64,000 nt of DNA, taken from the NCBI GenBank assembly GCA_900696525.1, contig CAADGL010000021.1, forward strand, positions 186,001 to 250,000, given 5' to 3'. The first letter of the stretch is position 1; every line of letters begins with the position of its first letter. This DNA is from an uncultured Planctomycetota bacterium (lineage in GTDB: Bacteria > Planctomycetota > Phycisphaerae > UBA1845 > Fen-1342). Below, one piece after another: positions 37,865 to 46,433 of the stretch. The translations under genes and the position numbers were made by a program. Below the pieces are notes generated by a model that was not told the DNA's origin, did not search any database, and was given only the letters and a program-made list of their open reading frames with translations.

Positions 37865-38557
37865 TCAATCACCCAGCAGCAGCTCCGCCGTCAGTTCACC
37901 CGTCGTCTGCACCTGACGATCCGCCCGGCCCACGCGCTCGCGCGGCCCGACGCCCACGACACGCATCCCCGCCGCCAGCGCCGCGTCAATGCCGCTTTCG
38001 GCGTCCTCGACGACGACGCACGCGCTCGGCCGCGCGCCGAGCCGCTCCGCCGCCAGCAGGAAGAGCTGCGGATCGGGCTTCGAGCGCGGCGCGTCGTTCC
38101 CATCGACGATCACCTCGAACCAGTGGCCGATCTCCAGCCGCTCGATCACCCGCCGCGCGTTCCGGCTCGACGACGCGATGGCCAGCCGCGCGCCGCGGCG
38201 GCGCAGCTCCGGCAGCAGGTCGGAGATTCCCGGCAACAGGTCGCCGGGGGTCATCTGCTCGACCCGCGAGAGGTAGTCGTCGTTCTTGAGGCGCATGATC
38301 TCCTGGCGGCGCGGGCCGGAGAACTCGTCGAGCCGCGGGCCGAGGAAGCGTTTGAGACTTTCTTCCCGGCGCAGGCCGCGCAGCGCCTCGTTCGCGGCGC
38401 GGTCGAACTCCACGCCCAGCACGCCGGCCATCCGCTGCCAGCTCTGGTAGTGCAGCTCGGCCGTGTCGGTCAGCACGCCGTCGAGATCGAAGATCACCGC
38501 GCGCGTCCCCGCGGTTGACGGGGCGGCGCGGCGGTGGCGGCCGGGAGCGCCGCTCAC
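37865..38557 (-). CDS. pgmB: Beta-phosphoglucomutase-like HAD hydrolase
   Basis: 230 residues from a GTG start (38557) that overlaps the stop of the upstream gene (GTGA). HAD motif I AVIFDLDGVLTDTAELHYQSWQ with both Asp residues; cap domain to about 95; motif II ASSSRNARRVIE; motif III Lys in RSKPDPQLFLLAAERLG; motif IV VVVEDAESGIDAALAAGM. The DLDGVLTDTAELHYxSW signature is that of beta-phosphoglucomutase, which converts beta-glucose 1-phosphate to glucose 6-phosphate. No maltose or trehalose phosphorylase gene is nearby, so a related sugar-phosphate phosphatase remains possible. Confidence 0.85.
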   Translation of the reverse strand: MSGAPGRHRRAAPSTAGTRAVIFDLDGVLTDTAELHYQSWQRMAGVLGVEFDRAANEALRGLRREESLKRFLGPRLDEFSGPRRQEIMRLKNDDYLSRVEQMTPGDLLPGISDLLPELRRRGARLAIASSSRNARRVIERLEIGHWFEVIVDGNDAPRSKPDPQLFLLAAERLGARPSACVVVEDAESGIDAALAAGMRVVGVGPRERVGRADRQVQTTGELTAELLLGD

Positions 38558-39603
38558 GGGTTGTTCCGCTTGCGCTGGATCTTGTTCTTGATCTTGGTCT
38601 TGATCGCCTGTCCCGCCTTGCCGAGCACTTTGAGGGCCTTCTCGACCTTGTCAGCCTTGCTCGGGGGCGCGGTCTCACAGAAGCGCTGGTACGAGACGCG
38701 GGCCTTCACCGGGTCGCCGAGCCGCTCGTACGTCACGGCCTGGGCATACCAGGCGTCGTAGCAGCCGGGATGAATCCGCGTGGCCTGCTCGAAGTCGCCG
38801 ATTGCGACTTGGAACTGGCTGCGCGACGCGCGCGTCTGCCCGCGCTGGTAGTACGCCCAGGCGAAGCTCGAATCCTGCTGGATCGCGAGGCTGAAGTACT
38901 TCTCCCGCTCCGCGTAGCTCACCGCCAGCAGGCCGCGGCTGTAGGACTCGAAGGCCTGCGGCGTCGTGCGGCATTCCTCGCGCAGGATGCGCCGCTCCTC
39001 GATCGGCACGCTCAGATGCTCCTGCGGCGGCGCGGGACGCACTTGGGGCTGCGCGTCCACAACCACGACCTTCTTCTCGAACGACGCGATCACCGCCTCC
39101 GCCAGCTGGTACAGCGTGTCGAAGATCGTGGACATCCGCCCGGTGTAGGCCGCCGTGCTGAGCACCAGGCCGCTCTCGACATCCACGACGCGGATATTGA
39201 ACATCACCTGGTCGCCCTGCGGCGCGTAGGTGCCGACGACGACGCGCTGCGCCCCCAGCAGCCGCCCGGCTCTCGCCGCCGTCGCAGGGTCGCTCATGTC
39301 GCTGCGCTGGAAATCCTGCTCCAGCACGACCTGCCGGACCTGACCACGCTCCGTCACCACCAGCGACGACAGCCCGGCCAGCTTCGTCGTCACCGTCTCC
39401 GCCGCCCCCTCGCCGATCCAGTCCGTCTCCGGGGCCGGCCGCAGGTTCGTAAACGAGATCACGGCGATCGTCGGCAGCTCGACCCCGCCGGCCTGCATCG
39501 CCGCGGACGCGGTCGGCGGCGGCACGGCCGCGAACATCACGACCGGCAAGGCGAGAGCCGCGCGAGATGCAAACGTGCCGATGGCTCGGACCTGTTTATT
39601 CAT
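38554..39603 (-). CDS. Exported CsgG/FlgO-like protein with TPR repeats
   Basis: 349 residues from the ATG at 39603 (GGAGG about 10 bases upstream). Signal to about residue 35 (ALALPVVMFAAVPPPTASA). Residues about 45-190 match the CsgG/FlgO/TolB-N type: LPTIAVISFTNLRPAPETDWIGEGAAETVTTKLAGLSSLVVTERGQVRQVVLEQDFQRSDMSDPATAARAGRLLGAQRVVVGTYAPQGDQVMFNIRVVDVESGLVLSTAAYTG. A TPR part follows (about 230-310: AFESYSRGLLAVSYAEREKYFSLAIQQDSSFAWAYYQRG...). The Lys/Arg-rich C-terminus (KTKIKNKIQRKRNNP) is odd for an exported protein. Probably part of a periplasmic or outer-membrane assembly. The next gene is overlapped. Confidence 0.8.
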   Translation of the reverse strand: MNKQVRAIGTFASRAALALPVVMFAAVPPPTASAAMQAGGVELPTIAVISFTNLRPAPETDWIGEGAAETVTTKLAGLSSLVVTERGQVRQVVLEQDFQRSDMSDPATAARAGRLLGAQRVVVGTYAPQGDQVMFNIRVVDVESGLVLSTAAYTGRMSTIFDTLYQLAEAVIASFEKKVVVVDAQPQVRPAPPQEHLSVPIEERRILREECRTTPQAFESYSRGLLAVSYAEREKYFSLAIQQDSSFAWAYYQRGQTRASRSQFQVAIGDFEQATRIHPGCYDAWYAQAVTYERLGDPVKARVSYQRFCETAPPSKADKVEKALKVLGKAGQAIKTKIKNKIQRKRNNP

Positions 39604-39995
39604 GGCGAATACCTCCAAAGATCGGCATTCTACGCCGAACCGCCGATGCGCGGCCATCGGAGCTTATCGGGTGTTTTCGGCCGCGGGTTCGCAGGGTCCT
39701 AGGGGCGCGCAATCGGTTGCGCGGCCTCGACGACCTTGAGGATGGGGCGCGCCAGCCAGAACCGGCGCCACCGGGCACACCGTCTCGAGGTGCATGATTG
39801 TCTTCTGCGCGGTCGGCGCTTCAGGCAATCGCGCATCTCCCGATCGGACGGCGGCGAAACGTACGATGGGTTAGACGGCTCGAAAGGACTTCATTCGCAG
39901 CGCCCACTTTGTAAATATCCGGCCGATTTTTTCAAGGCTCCGGGGGTTCTGAAAGCGCCTTTCAAACCGCCGGTCGCGAGCGCCACCAAGCCGCA
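39604..39995. other. 392-base intergenic region
   Basis: Holds a minus-strand TAGAAT box at 39627-39632 that could start the CsgG-like gene transcript (weak -35), and a small hairpin TGAAAG/CTTTCA at 39950-39964 just past the end of the HupE-like gene. Bases 39,860-39,965 are less GC-rich. I see no supported gene. Confidence 0.4.
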
Positions 39996-41141
39996 CTACG
40001 AGATCATCCGTTCCATCGTCCAGAACAGCGCCACGGCGGCGATCGCCAGCGACGCGGGCTTCGCAATGCGGCCTCGGTACCAATCTCGCCCGCGCCACCA
40101 GCCCGTCAGCAGCAGCGCCAGCCCGATCACCGCCAACTGGCCCAGCTCCACGCCGACGTTGAAGCTCAGCAGCGCCGTCGCGAACTCGCTCCGCGGCGGG
40201 GCGAGCTCCGTCAGCACACCGGCGAAGCCGAGCCCATGCAGCAGCCCGAAGCCGAACACGACCATCGGCCGCCACCATTTCAGCTCCTGCGTCACGAGGT
40301 TCTCGACCGCTACGTACACGATCGACAGGGCGATCAGCGGCTCCACGACGCGCGCCGGCAGCGACACGATCCCGTACATCGACAACGCCAGCGTCGCCGT
40401 GTGCGCCACGGTGAACGCCGTCACCTGCCACAGCAGCGGCCGCAGCCGCGGGCTCAGCAGATACAGCCCGAGCACAAACAGGATGTGATCGACCCCCTCC
40501 GGCAGGATGTGCTCGAATCCCAGCAGCAGGAACGGCCAGGCCACCGCCGCGACGCGCCGCTCCGCCGGCGGCTCGCCCAGCAGGTACTCGGCGCTCTCCA
40601 CGCCTTTTCCGAGAATCTCCCGCCGCGATCGCTCGTGATCGTGCTTGAAGATCGTGAGCGCCACCGGCGGAAACGCCGCGGACGCCCGGAAGACCAGCAC
40701 CCTTGCCCCCGGCGGAACGCGCCCGCTCAACCGCGCCGTCGTGCCCAGCACCGTCGGCAGCGCCGCATTCTCCGCCAGTGGCGTTCCATGCTCCGGAAAG
40801 CTGATCGACAGCTCGGCCGGCGTTCCGTCGAAGATCACGCGCACCCGCCGCCGGAAGAACTCCGCCAATCTTTCGATCGCGGCCTCAAGCTCATCTGGCG
40901 GCAGCGCCCGCACCTGTGCCGCCACCGCCGCCGACTCCTGTCCCGGCGGCAAGCCCAGCAGCAGCTCGTCGAGGTCGCACGTCATGTCAACGACGAACGT
41001 GCCGTCGTGCTTGATGACGATCAGGGTCTCAGTGAACGTGAAGTCGTGTGCACCGGCGGGGGCCGGCCACGCCAGCAGCGGCAGCAGCCACCCCCAGCAC
41101 CGCGCCGAAGCGCTCGCCGGTTGCCGACGGCGCTTGCTCAT
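39996..41141 (-). CDS. HupE/UreJ-family membrane protein with large periplasmic domain
   Basis: 381 residues. Signal to about residue 31 (WGWLLPLLAWPAPAGA), then a periplasmic part of about 165 residues. From about 200 comes a HupE/UreJ_2 membrane domain: FLLLGFEHILPEGVDHILFVLGLYLLSPRLRPLLWQVTAFTVAHTATLALSMYGIV, then FGFGLLHGLGFAGVL. The His residues of GFEHI, GVDHILF, AHTATL and LLHGLGFA are the family's metal-ligand pattern. HupE/UreJ proteins are thought to move nickel or cobalt. Start ATG overlaps the adaptor stop (ATGA). A metal permease role next to an efflux adaptor is inferred. Confidence 0.8.
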   Translation of the reverse strand: MSKRRRQPASASARCWGWLLPLLAWPAPAGAHDFTFTETLIVIKHDGTFVVDMTCDLDELLLGLPPGQESAAVAAQVRALPPDELEAAIERLAEFFRRRVRVIFDGTPAELSISFPEHGTPLAENAALPTVLGTTARLSGRVPPGARVLVFRASAAFPPVALTIFKHDHERSRREILGKGVESAEYLLGEPPAERRVAAVAWPFLLLGFEHILPEGVDHILFVLGLYLLSPRLRPLLWQVTAFTVAHTATLALSMYGIVSLPARVVEPLIALSIVYVAVENLVTQELKWWRPMVVFGFGLLHGLGFAGVLTELAPPRSEFATALLSFNVGVELGQLAVIGLALLLTGWWRGRDWYRGRIAKPASLAIAAVALFWTMERMIS

Positions 41142-42412
41142 CGCACCAGCCGCTGGCCGTCGCGCAGCTCCGCCGCGCGTTCCGCCGCTATCGACTCACC
41201 CGCGCTCAGCCCGCCGGCCACGCGCACGCGATCGCCGCGCCGCTCGGCGACGCTGATCTCTCGCAAGCGCAGCCGCCCGCCCTCGGCGACGAACACGCGC
41301 CCGCGCCGCCCGCTCTCATCCATCACTACGGCCGCCGCGGGAATCCACGGGCCGCCGGCGCTGTCCGCGGCATCGCCCGACGCGGGCTGCTCGGCCAGGA
41401 ACTGGACCTGGGCCGAGCCTTCGATGCGCAGCCGCCAATCGGGCTCGTGGATGCGGACCTTCGCCTGAACCGTCGCCTTCGCGTAGTTCGCCCCCGGGTC
41501 GATCCACAGCACCTCGCCGTCGTAGCGGCGATCCTTGTAGGCGTCGGGCGTGACGACGCAGCGCATGCCCTTGCGGACGCGGGCCACGTCGAGCTCGCTG
41601 ATGTCCACCTCCACGCGCAGCCGCCGCATATCGGCGATGGTCCCGAACTGCGCGTTGGCGTTGGCGCCGAGGCCCCCTTCGGCCGCGACGAAATCGCCGA
41701 CCTCGACGTTGCGCTCGAGCACGACGCCGGAGATCGGCGCGACGACGCGCGTGTCGTCGAGCGTCTTCTGCGCAAAGGCCAGCGCCGCCCGCCGCGCCTC
41801 GACCTGGGCCGCCGCCCAGTCGAGCGCCCGCTGGGCGTCGGCGAGCTCGATTTCCGAGGCGCGCTTGGCCTCGAAGAGGCCCTTCACGCGCTGGTGGTTG
41901 ACCTGCTCGTAGGCGAGCTGGGCGTCGGCGGAGCGCAGCTCGGCCGCCCGCTCGTCGCGCAGGGCGCGGTAGTTCACGTCCTCGATCTGGGCGAGCACCT
42001 GACCCTGCTCGACCTGGTCACCCTGCTCGAAGTGCAGCGCCACGATCTGGCCCGAGACCTTGGTCGCCACCTGCACCAGGTGATCCGAGACGATCTTCCC
42101 GGTCCCCGTCAGCACCGGCCCCGCCGGCGCGTCCGCCGTCGAGGCGGTGACGGTCATTACGCGCACGCTCACGGCCCCTTGCGGCGCGCCCGGCGCGTCG
42201 ATGCCGTACGAGCGCAGCAGCGCCGCGCCATACTCGAACCAGGCCCAGCATCCCGCCGCCCCGGCCGCGATCAGCAGCACGCCGCGCACCAGCCTGCCGA
42301 GCAGCGAGCCGCGCCGCGCTCCGCCCGCGGCGCCCCCGCGCGGGCGCTGCTCGGTCGGAATCGAGAGCGTCTGCAACTGCTGCCGCAGTGATGCCTTGGC
42401 GTCCATGTCCAT
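41138..42412 (-). CDS. Membrane-fusion (HlyD/RND-MacA-type) efflux adaptor
   Basis: 424 residues. One N-terminal membrane helix (about 38-60, RLVRGVLLIAAGAAGCWAWF). Then the first lipoyl half (VLTGTGKIVSDHLVQVATKVSGQIVALHFEQGDQVEQGQVLAQIED), a long helical hairpin (about 145-215, YRALRDERAAELRSADAQLAYEQVNHQRVKGLFEAKRASEIELADAQRAL), the second lipoyl half (TRVVAPISGVVLERNVEVGDFVAAE) and beta-barrel domains. Such adaptors bridge an inner-membrane pump to the outer membrane. It lies between an FtsX-type permease and the HupE-like gene, so it is probably part of a MacAB-like export system. Confidence 0.9.
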   Translation of the reverse strand: MDMDAKASLRQQLQTLSIPTEQRPRGGAAGGARRGSLLGRLVRGVLLIAAGAAGCWAWFEYGAALLRSYGIDAPGAPQGAVSVRVMTVTASTADAPAGPVLTGTGKIVSDHLVQVATKVSGQIVALHFEQGDQVEQGQVLAQIEDVNYRALRDERAAELRSADAQLAYEQVNHQRVKGLFEAKRASEIELADAQRALDWAAAQVEARRAALAFAQKTLDDTRVVAPISGVVLERNVEVGDFVAAEGGLGANANAQFGTIADMRRLRVEVDISELDVARVRKGMRCVVTPDAYKDRRYDGEVLWIDPGANYAKATVQAKVRIHEPDWRLRIEGSAQVQFLAEQPASGDAADSAGGPWIPAAAVVMDESGRRGRVFVAEGGRLRLREISVAERRGDRVRVAGGLSAGESIAAERAAELRDGQRLVR

Positions 42413-42448
42413 ATCATAGCCGATGCACCGCGATTCCCCGCCGCGGCA

Positions 42449-43618
42449 TCAGCCCTTGCGCAGCGCCTGAATGACGGGCACGTGCGCCGCGCGCCACGCC
42501 GGAAACAGCGCCCCCGCCGACCCGACGCACGCCGCCAACCCGGCCGAAGTCGCCACGATCGCCGGCGTGATCCGCAGTTCGTACGCCAGCACCGTCCAGG
42601 TGGTGTCCGACAGGAAATCCTGCCGCGCGCCGTTGAGCAGCAGGCTCGCGGCCAGGCCCGCCGCGCAGGCCAGCCCGCACAGCAGCAGCGATTCCACCAT
42701 GAACGAGGCGTAGATCGCGCCCCGCGCAAACCCGATCGTGCGCAGCATGGCGATCTCGCGCCGCCGCGCATCCACCGTCGCGTACATGGTATTCGCCACC
42801 GCGAAGGCCGCTCCGATCCCCATGATTCCGACGAGCACGCTCGTCAGGACGACGATCTCCCGCGTCTTGCTCGACAGCTCGCGGTAGTAGTCCGGCTCCG
42901 TCTTCGCCGCCAGGTTCACCGCCGGCCCGTCGATGTAGCGGATCGCGGCGTCGATGGCGCCGGGCTCGACGCGCAGCACGACGCTCGACAGGAACGGGCG
43001 CTCGTAGCTGTCGGTCAGCATCGTCCGCGGGGCCCAGATCTCGCTGTCGAAGGCCCCGCCTCCGGCTTCGAACGTCCCCACGATCTCGTATAGGCGGCTC
43101 CCGACGCGCCCGAGCGGCAGACGCTCTCCGACGGCCAGCCCGGCGAATCGCTCACGCGCCGCCCGCCCCACGACCGCCTCCAGCGCCCCCTGCCGGAACC
43201 ACCGGCCCGACGTAAGCCGGACCTCCGGGTGCACGCGCAGCCCGACGTCGTCGATCCCGCGCACCGCCACGTTCGCCGTCGCGCCTCGCCCGTTCTGCCG
43301 CGGAATCTGCGCCTGCACCGACAGCTCTGCACTCAGCAGCAGCTCCCCGCTCGAATCCCGCGCCAGCCCCGGCGTCTGGATCAGCTTCGCGCCCTCTTCC
43401 GGCAGAATGATGCTCGTGCTCTCCGCCGTCGCGCCCGGCTTCAGCACGACGATGTTCGCCGGGTGCCCGCTGGCGCCAAGTGACGCACTGATCCCGGCTG
43501 CGAACGACAGCAGCACCGTCAGCACGAACACGACGACCGCGACGACGACGAACGTCAGCCCGGAGCTCAGCTTCCGCGCCAGCAGGTTCCGCCAGTTGTA
43601 ATACAGCGGCAGCGCCAT
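42449..43618 (-). CDS. FtsX/MacB-type ABC transporter permease
   Basis: 389 residues. Layout of this family: one helix (about 20-42, TFVVVAVVVFVLTVLLSFAAGI), a periplasmic domain of about 220 residues, then three helices (VVLTSVLVGIMGIGAAFAVANTMYATVDARRREIAMLRTIGFARGAIYASFMVESLLLCGLACAAGLAASLLLN and AIVATSAGLAACVGSAGALFPAWRA). The RRREIAMLRTIG motif is the coupling loop to the ATPase. No ATPase gene lies in this operon. The ATG lies directly after a -10-like box (TAGTAT at 43625-43630), so the mRNA could be leaderless. Confidence 0.9.
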   Translation of the reverse strand: MALPLYYNWRNLLARKLSSGLTFVVVAVVVFVLTVLLSFAAGISASLGASGHPANIVVLKPGATAESTSIILPEEGAKLIQTPGLARDSSGELLLSAELSVQAQIPRQNGRGATANVAVRGIDDVGLRVHPEVRLTSGRWFRQGALEAVVGRAARERFAGLAVGERLPLGRVGSRLYEIVGTFEAGGGAFDSEIWAPRTMLTDSYERPFLSSVVLRVEPGAIDAAIRYIDGPAVNLAAKTEPDYYRELSSKTREIVVLTSVLVGIMGIGAAFAVANTMYATVDARRREIAMLRTIGFARGAIYASFMVESLLLCGLACAAGLAASLLLNGARQDFLSDTTWTVLAYELRITPAIVATSAGLAACVGSAGALFPAWRAAHVPVIQALRKG

Positions 43619-43624
43619 GCCGCA

Positions 43625-43723
43625 ATACTACCGTAGCGGCCGATCTCCGAGTCGGCCGACCCCCGTCGCGCCGCCACGGCACCCGCGATCAACCGTGACA
43701 AACGCGCCTGGCTCGGCGAGAAT
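43625..43723. promoter_or_regulatory. Divergent promoters placed very close to the ATGs
   Basis: Plus: GTGACA (43695-43700), 17-base spacer, GAGAAT (43718-43723). The predicted start of transcription falls on the ATG at 43730. Minus: TAGTAT (43625-43630) with a poor -35, predicted start at 43618, also the ATG. Neither gene has a Shine-Dalgarno. Confidence 0.4.
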
Positions 43724-43729
43724 ACGGGC

Positions 43730-44326
43730 ATGATCCGCGGTCCTGCTTCATCCGCTTCGCACGCGGTCCTCGCCCTGCTCGCCGCCCTGCTCGCCGCCGC
43801 CGGCGCTTTCGCGCAAGGCTCGCGCGTCGAGATCACGGGCGGGCGTGACGCATCGGGCCAGAACTACCGCTGGAAGGTCACGAACCGCTCCGGGGCGCGC
43901 ATCACGCGCGTCGAGTTCCCGCACTTCAAGGCCGACATGTGGACCGTGCCCCCCGGCTGGCAGCAGCACGCCACGAATCTTCACGGCCACACCGGCACGA
44001 CCGGCACCAGCGGAATCTGCACGGCCTTCACGGACGACTCGCTCGTCCAGCTCCGCGACGGCGACTCCGCCGAGTTCGCCATGCGCGTCGGCCGCGGCCT
44101 GTCGAACGTCGGCGTCGGTGCGGTCACGGTCCATTTTTCCGACGGCAGCCGCGTCGTCGTGCAGGGGGTCGAGCTGCCGAGCGCCCCGTCTCTGTTCGAG
44201 CGCTACCTGTGGGTCATCGGTTTCGGCATCATCCTGCTCGCCTTCATCTGGATGGGCGCCCGCCAGCGGCGCAGGAGCGCCGCAGCCGCGGCCCACCCTC
44301 CCGGCCCGGGCGGCGAGGTCCGATGA
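43730..44326 (+). CDS. Exported single-helix membrane protein of the ABC-2 operon
   Basis: 198 residues. Signal to about residue 30 (HAVLALLAALLAAAGAFA). Residues about 32-150 form a beta-rich periplasmic domain (VEITGGRDASGQNYRWKVTNRSGARITRVEFPHFKADMWTVPPGWQQHATNLHGHTGTTGTSGICTAF). A C-terminal helix (LWVIGFGIILLAFIWMGAR) then Arg/Ala tail. The Trp/His-rich segment (WTVPPGWQQHATNLHGH) might bind metal. Overlaps the ATPase gene (ATGA). Family unknown; probably an accessory of the ABC transporter. Confidence 0.75.
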   Translation: MIRGPASSASHAVLALLAALLAAAGAFAQGSRVEITGGRDASGQNYRWKVTNRSGARITRVEFPHFKADMWTVPPGWQQHATNLHGHTGTTGTSGICTAFTDDSLVQLRDGDSAEFAMRVGRGLSNVGVGAVTVHFSDGSRVVVQGVELPSAPSLFERYLWVIGFGIILLAFIWMGARQRRRSAAAAAHPPGPGGEVR

Positions 44327-45300
44327 CCCCGACTTCACCCTCCGCCCGGCAGGATGCCGTCCGCACGCACGGTCTCACCAAGCGCTACGGCGCTCGGTAT
44401 GCGTTGCATGCGCTCGACCTGGCGGTCCCGCCGGGAACGTTGTTCGGCTTTCTGGGTCCGAACGGCGCGGGAAAGACGACGACCATCCGGATCCTCCTCG
44501 GACTGCTGCGGCCCACGAGCGGCTCCGCCTCGGTCCTGGGCCGCGACTGCCGGCGCGACGGCGCGCGGCTCCGGGCCGAGGTGGGATACCTCCCCGGCGA
44601 CGTGCGGCTGTTCGACAGCCGCAGCGGCGCAGCCAACCTGCGGTTCTTCTGCGCGGCCCGCGGGGGGCGCGGAAGCGCCGACGGCCAGGCCCGCCGGCTC
44701 GCTGACGCCTTCAGTCTCGACCTGAGGAAGCGCGTGCGCCGCTACTCGCGCGGCATGAAGCAGAAACTCGGGCTCATTCAGGCGCTGATGCACCGCCCGC
44801 GGCTGCTCGTGCTCGACGAGCCGACCACCGCCCTCGACCCGCTCATGCGCGAAGTGCTCTACGCCGAGCTGCGCACCGCCGTCCGCGAAGGCCGCACGGT
44901 GCTGTTCTCAAGCCACACGCTCAGCGAGGTCGAGCAGCTTTGCGATCACGTCGCGATCCTCCGCGACGGGCGCCTGGTCGAGTCCGAGCGCATCGAGACG
45001 CTCCGGGCGCGCGCCCTGCGAAGGGTGCAGGTGGTCTTCGACGAGCAGTCGCCTCCGGACCGCGAGCTTCCGGCGGGCTTTCACGTCGCGGAGCGCACCG
45101 CCGAACGTCTGAGCGGCGCGTGGACCGGCGACGTGCAGCCGCTGGTGGACTGGCTGGCCCGCCGGCGCGTTCGTGACCTGGTGATCGCTCCTCCCGACCT
45201 GGAGGACCTGTTCCGGACCTACTACGCCGCACCCGCAACCGGCGCACGCGCGCCGGCGTCGCCGCACGCCGCGGCGGCGACCGCGGAGACCGGGCGATGA
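44323..45300 (+). CDS. ABC-2 type transporter ATPase
   Basis: 325 residues. Walker A FGFLGPNGAGKTTTIRILLGLLRPTSG (about 44-70), Q-loop region GYLPGD, signature RRYSRGMKQKLGLIQALM, Walker B LLVLDEPTTALDPLMRE and switch His in VLFSSHTLSEVEQLCDH. The C-terminal 90 residues are a regulatory extension typical of CcmA/NatA-like ATPases. It drives the permease that overlaps it downstream (ATGA). Substrate unknown; NatA, Nos or drug-export systems share this form. Confidence 0.95.
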   Translation: MTPTSPSARQDAVRTHGLTKRYGARYALHALDLAVPPGTLFGFLGPNGAGKTTTIRILLGLLRPTSGSASVLGRDCRRDGARLRAEVGYLPGDVRLFDSRSGAANLRFFCAARGGRGSADGQARRLADAFSLDLRKRVRRYSRGMKQKLGLIQALMHRPRLLVLDEPTTALDPLMREVLYAELRTAVREGRTVLFSSHTLSEVEQLCDHVAILRDGRLVESERIETLRARALRRVQVVFDEQSPPDRELPAGFHVAERTAERLSGAWTGDVQPLVDWLARRRVRDLVIAPPDLEDLFRTYYAAPATGARAPASPHAAAATAETGR

Positions 45301-46112
45301 ACCTCGCGGTAGTCGGGAAAACCACGCGGGACACGCTGCCGCTCCTGCTCGTCACGCTCGCGTCGATCGTGGTATTCGAGGTCTTCTTCGTGCGCGTCAT
45401 GAGCGAGCTCGCCGCCGAGCTGCTCGGGTTCTGGACGCGCCAGCCGGGGCTCAAGCGGCTGATCCAGATGCTGGTCGGAGGCGAAGTGGACCTGGGCATC
45501 TCGTCCACCGGGCTCATCACCATTGGTTTCGTGCACCCGCTTCTCTTCGCGCTCACCTGGACGTTCATTCTCACGAGCAGCAGCCGCGTCATCGCCGCCG
45601 AGATCGACCGTGGGACCGCCGACCTGCTGCTGGCGCTCCCCGTCTCCCGCGCGTCGTACTACCTGAGCGTTTCCGGCGTGTGGCTGGTTTGCACGGCGCT
45701 GCTGGCCGGCGCGCCGCTGTTCGGGTTGTGGCTCGGGGAGCGCCAGTGTCCGCTGAAAGCGCCGCTCGATTACGCGAAGCTGGCTTTGGTCGCGGTGAAC
45801 TTCCTGCTGCTCCTGCTGGCGATCTTCTCGGCCGGCATGCTCGCCTCGGCCTGTTTCTCGCGTCGATCCGCCGCCATCGCCGTCGTCCTGGGAGGGCTGC
45901 TGCTGTCGCTGCTGATCAACTTCCTCGCTCAGTTCTGGCCGCCGGCGGAGCGTTTCGGCTTCCTGGGACTGCTCGACTACTACCGGCCGCTCAACATTGT
46001 GCGAGCGTCCGCGCTCTCGCCGCGCGACCTGGCGGTGCTCGCGGGGATCACGGCTGCGTGCTGGGTTGGCGGTCTGTGGCGGTTCTGTGCGCGCGACATA
46101 CCGGCGGCGTAG
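45297..46112 (+). CDS. ABC-2 type transporter permease
   Basis: 271 residues, six membrane helices. Starts MNLAVVGKTTRDTLPLLLVTLASIVVFEVFFVRVM, then HPLLFALTWTFILTSSSRVIAAEIDRGTADLLLALPVSRASYYLS, the ABC-2 signature (exported from a cytoplasmic helix pair EIDRGTADLLLALPVSR). It is the membrane half of the transporter with the ATPase just upstream. Third and last gene of the operon. Substrate unknown. Confidence 0.92.
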   Translation: MNLAVVGKTTRDTLPLLLVTLASIVVFEVFFVRVMSELAAELLGFWTRQPGLKRLIQMLVGGEVDLGISSTGLITIGFVHPLLFALTWTFILTSSSRVIAAEIDRGTADLLLALPVSRASYYLSVSGVWLVCTALLAGAPLFGLWLGERQCPLKAPLDYAKLALVAVNFLLLLLAIFSAGMLASACFSRRSAAIAVVLGGLLLSLLINFLAQFWPPAERFGFLGLLDYYRPLNIVRASALSPRDLAVLAGITAACWVGGLWRFCARDIPAA

Positions 46113-46433
46113 CCCCGGGCGCCGCTAACCGTTGCCGGATATCAGAGTTGCATCGATTTCGGCCGGTTATTGACACCCGCCCATAAAATGACGCTGCGCG
46201 GCACCGAAATCGCGGCTTTGAGTTATCACAAGTCGTTTTAAGCAATGAAATTACAGTTGAAACCAGCTCCCGGCCGCCGTAGAATCTGCCGAATCAGGGA
46301 CGGGGTGGGAAGAAGCTAAGCCGGCCTCGCAGCCGCGCGCATTTCAGACGGATGTTCCGACCCGTCCGTGAGGCGTTTCGTTCCGCCAACCGCGGACCGC
46401 GCCTCAGAGCATTTCCGACGGGGAGGGGCGCCG
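46113..46433 (+). promoter_or_regulatory. Intergenic region with inverted repeat and promoter
   Basis: 321 bases. A 9-bp inverted repeat, CGATTTCGG (46154-46162) and CCGAAATCG (46204-46212), encloses 41 bases. A good promoter follows: TTGAAA (46257-46262), 17-base spacer, TAGAAT (46280-46285), with an AT-rich stretch upstream. Predicted start near 46292, leaving a leader of about 142 bases for the gene at 46434. No gene is supported. Confidence 0.55.

Noticed and set aside
39736..40488. 250-codon plus-strand frame in the gap before the HupE-like gene
   Set aside because: Half of it is antisense to the HupE-like gene and the product is a low-complexity Ser/Pro/Arg mix without ribosome site.
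44323..46112. ATPase and ABC-2 permease as part of the MacAB-like operon on the other strand
   Set aside because: The ATPase overlaps and clearly pairs with its own ABC-2 permease. Sharing with the FtsX-type permease is possible but not supported directly.
46170..46175. TTGACA hexamer as a -35 box
   Set aside because: No -10-like sequence at 16-18 bases; the AT-rich CATAAAAT is only 8 bases away. The TTGAAA/TAGAAT pair at 46257 is better.
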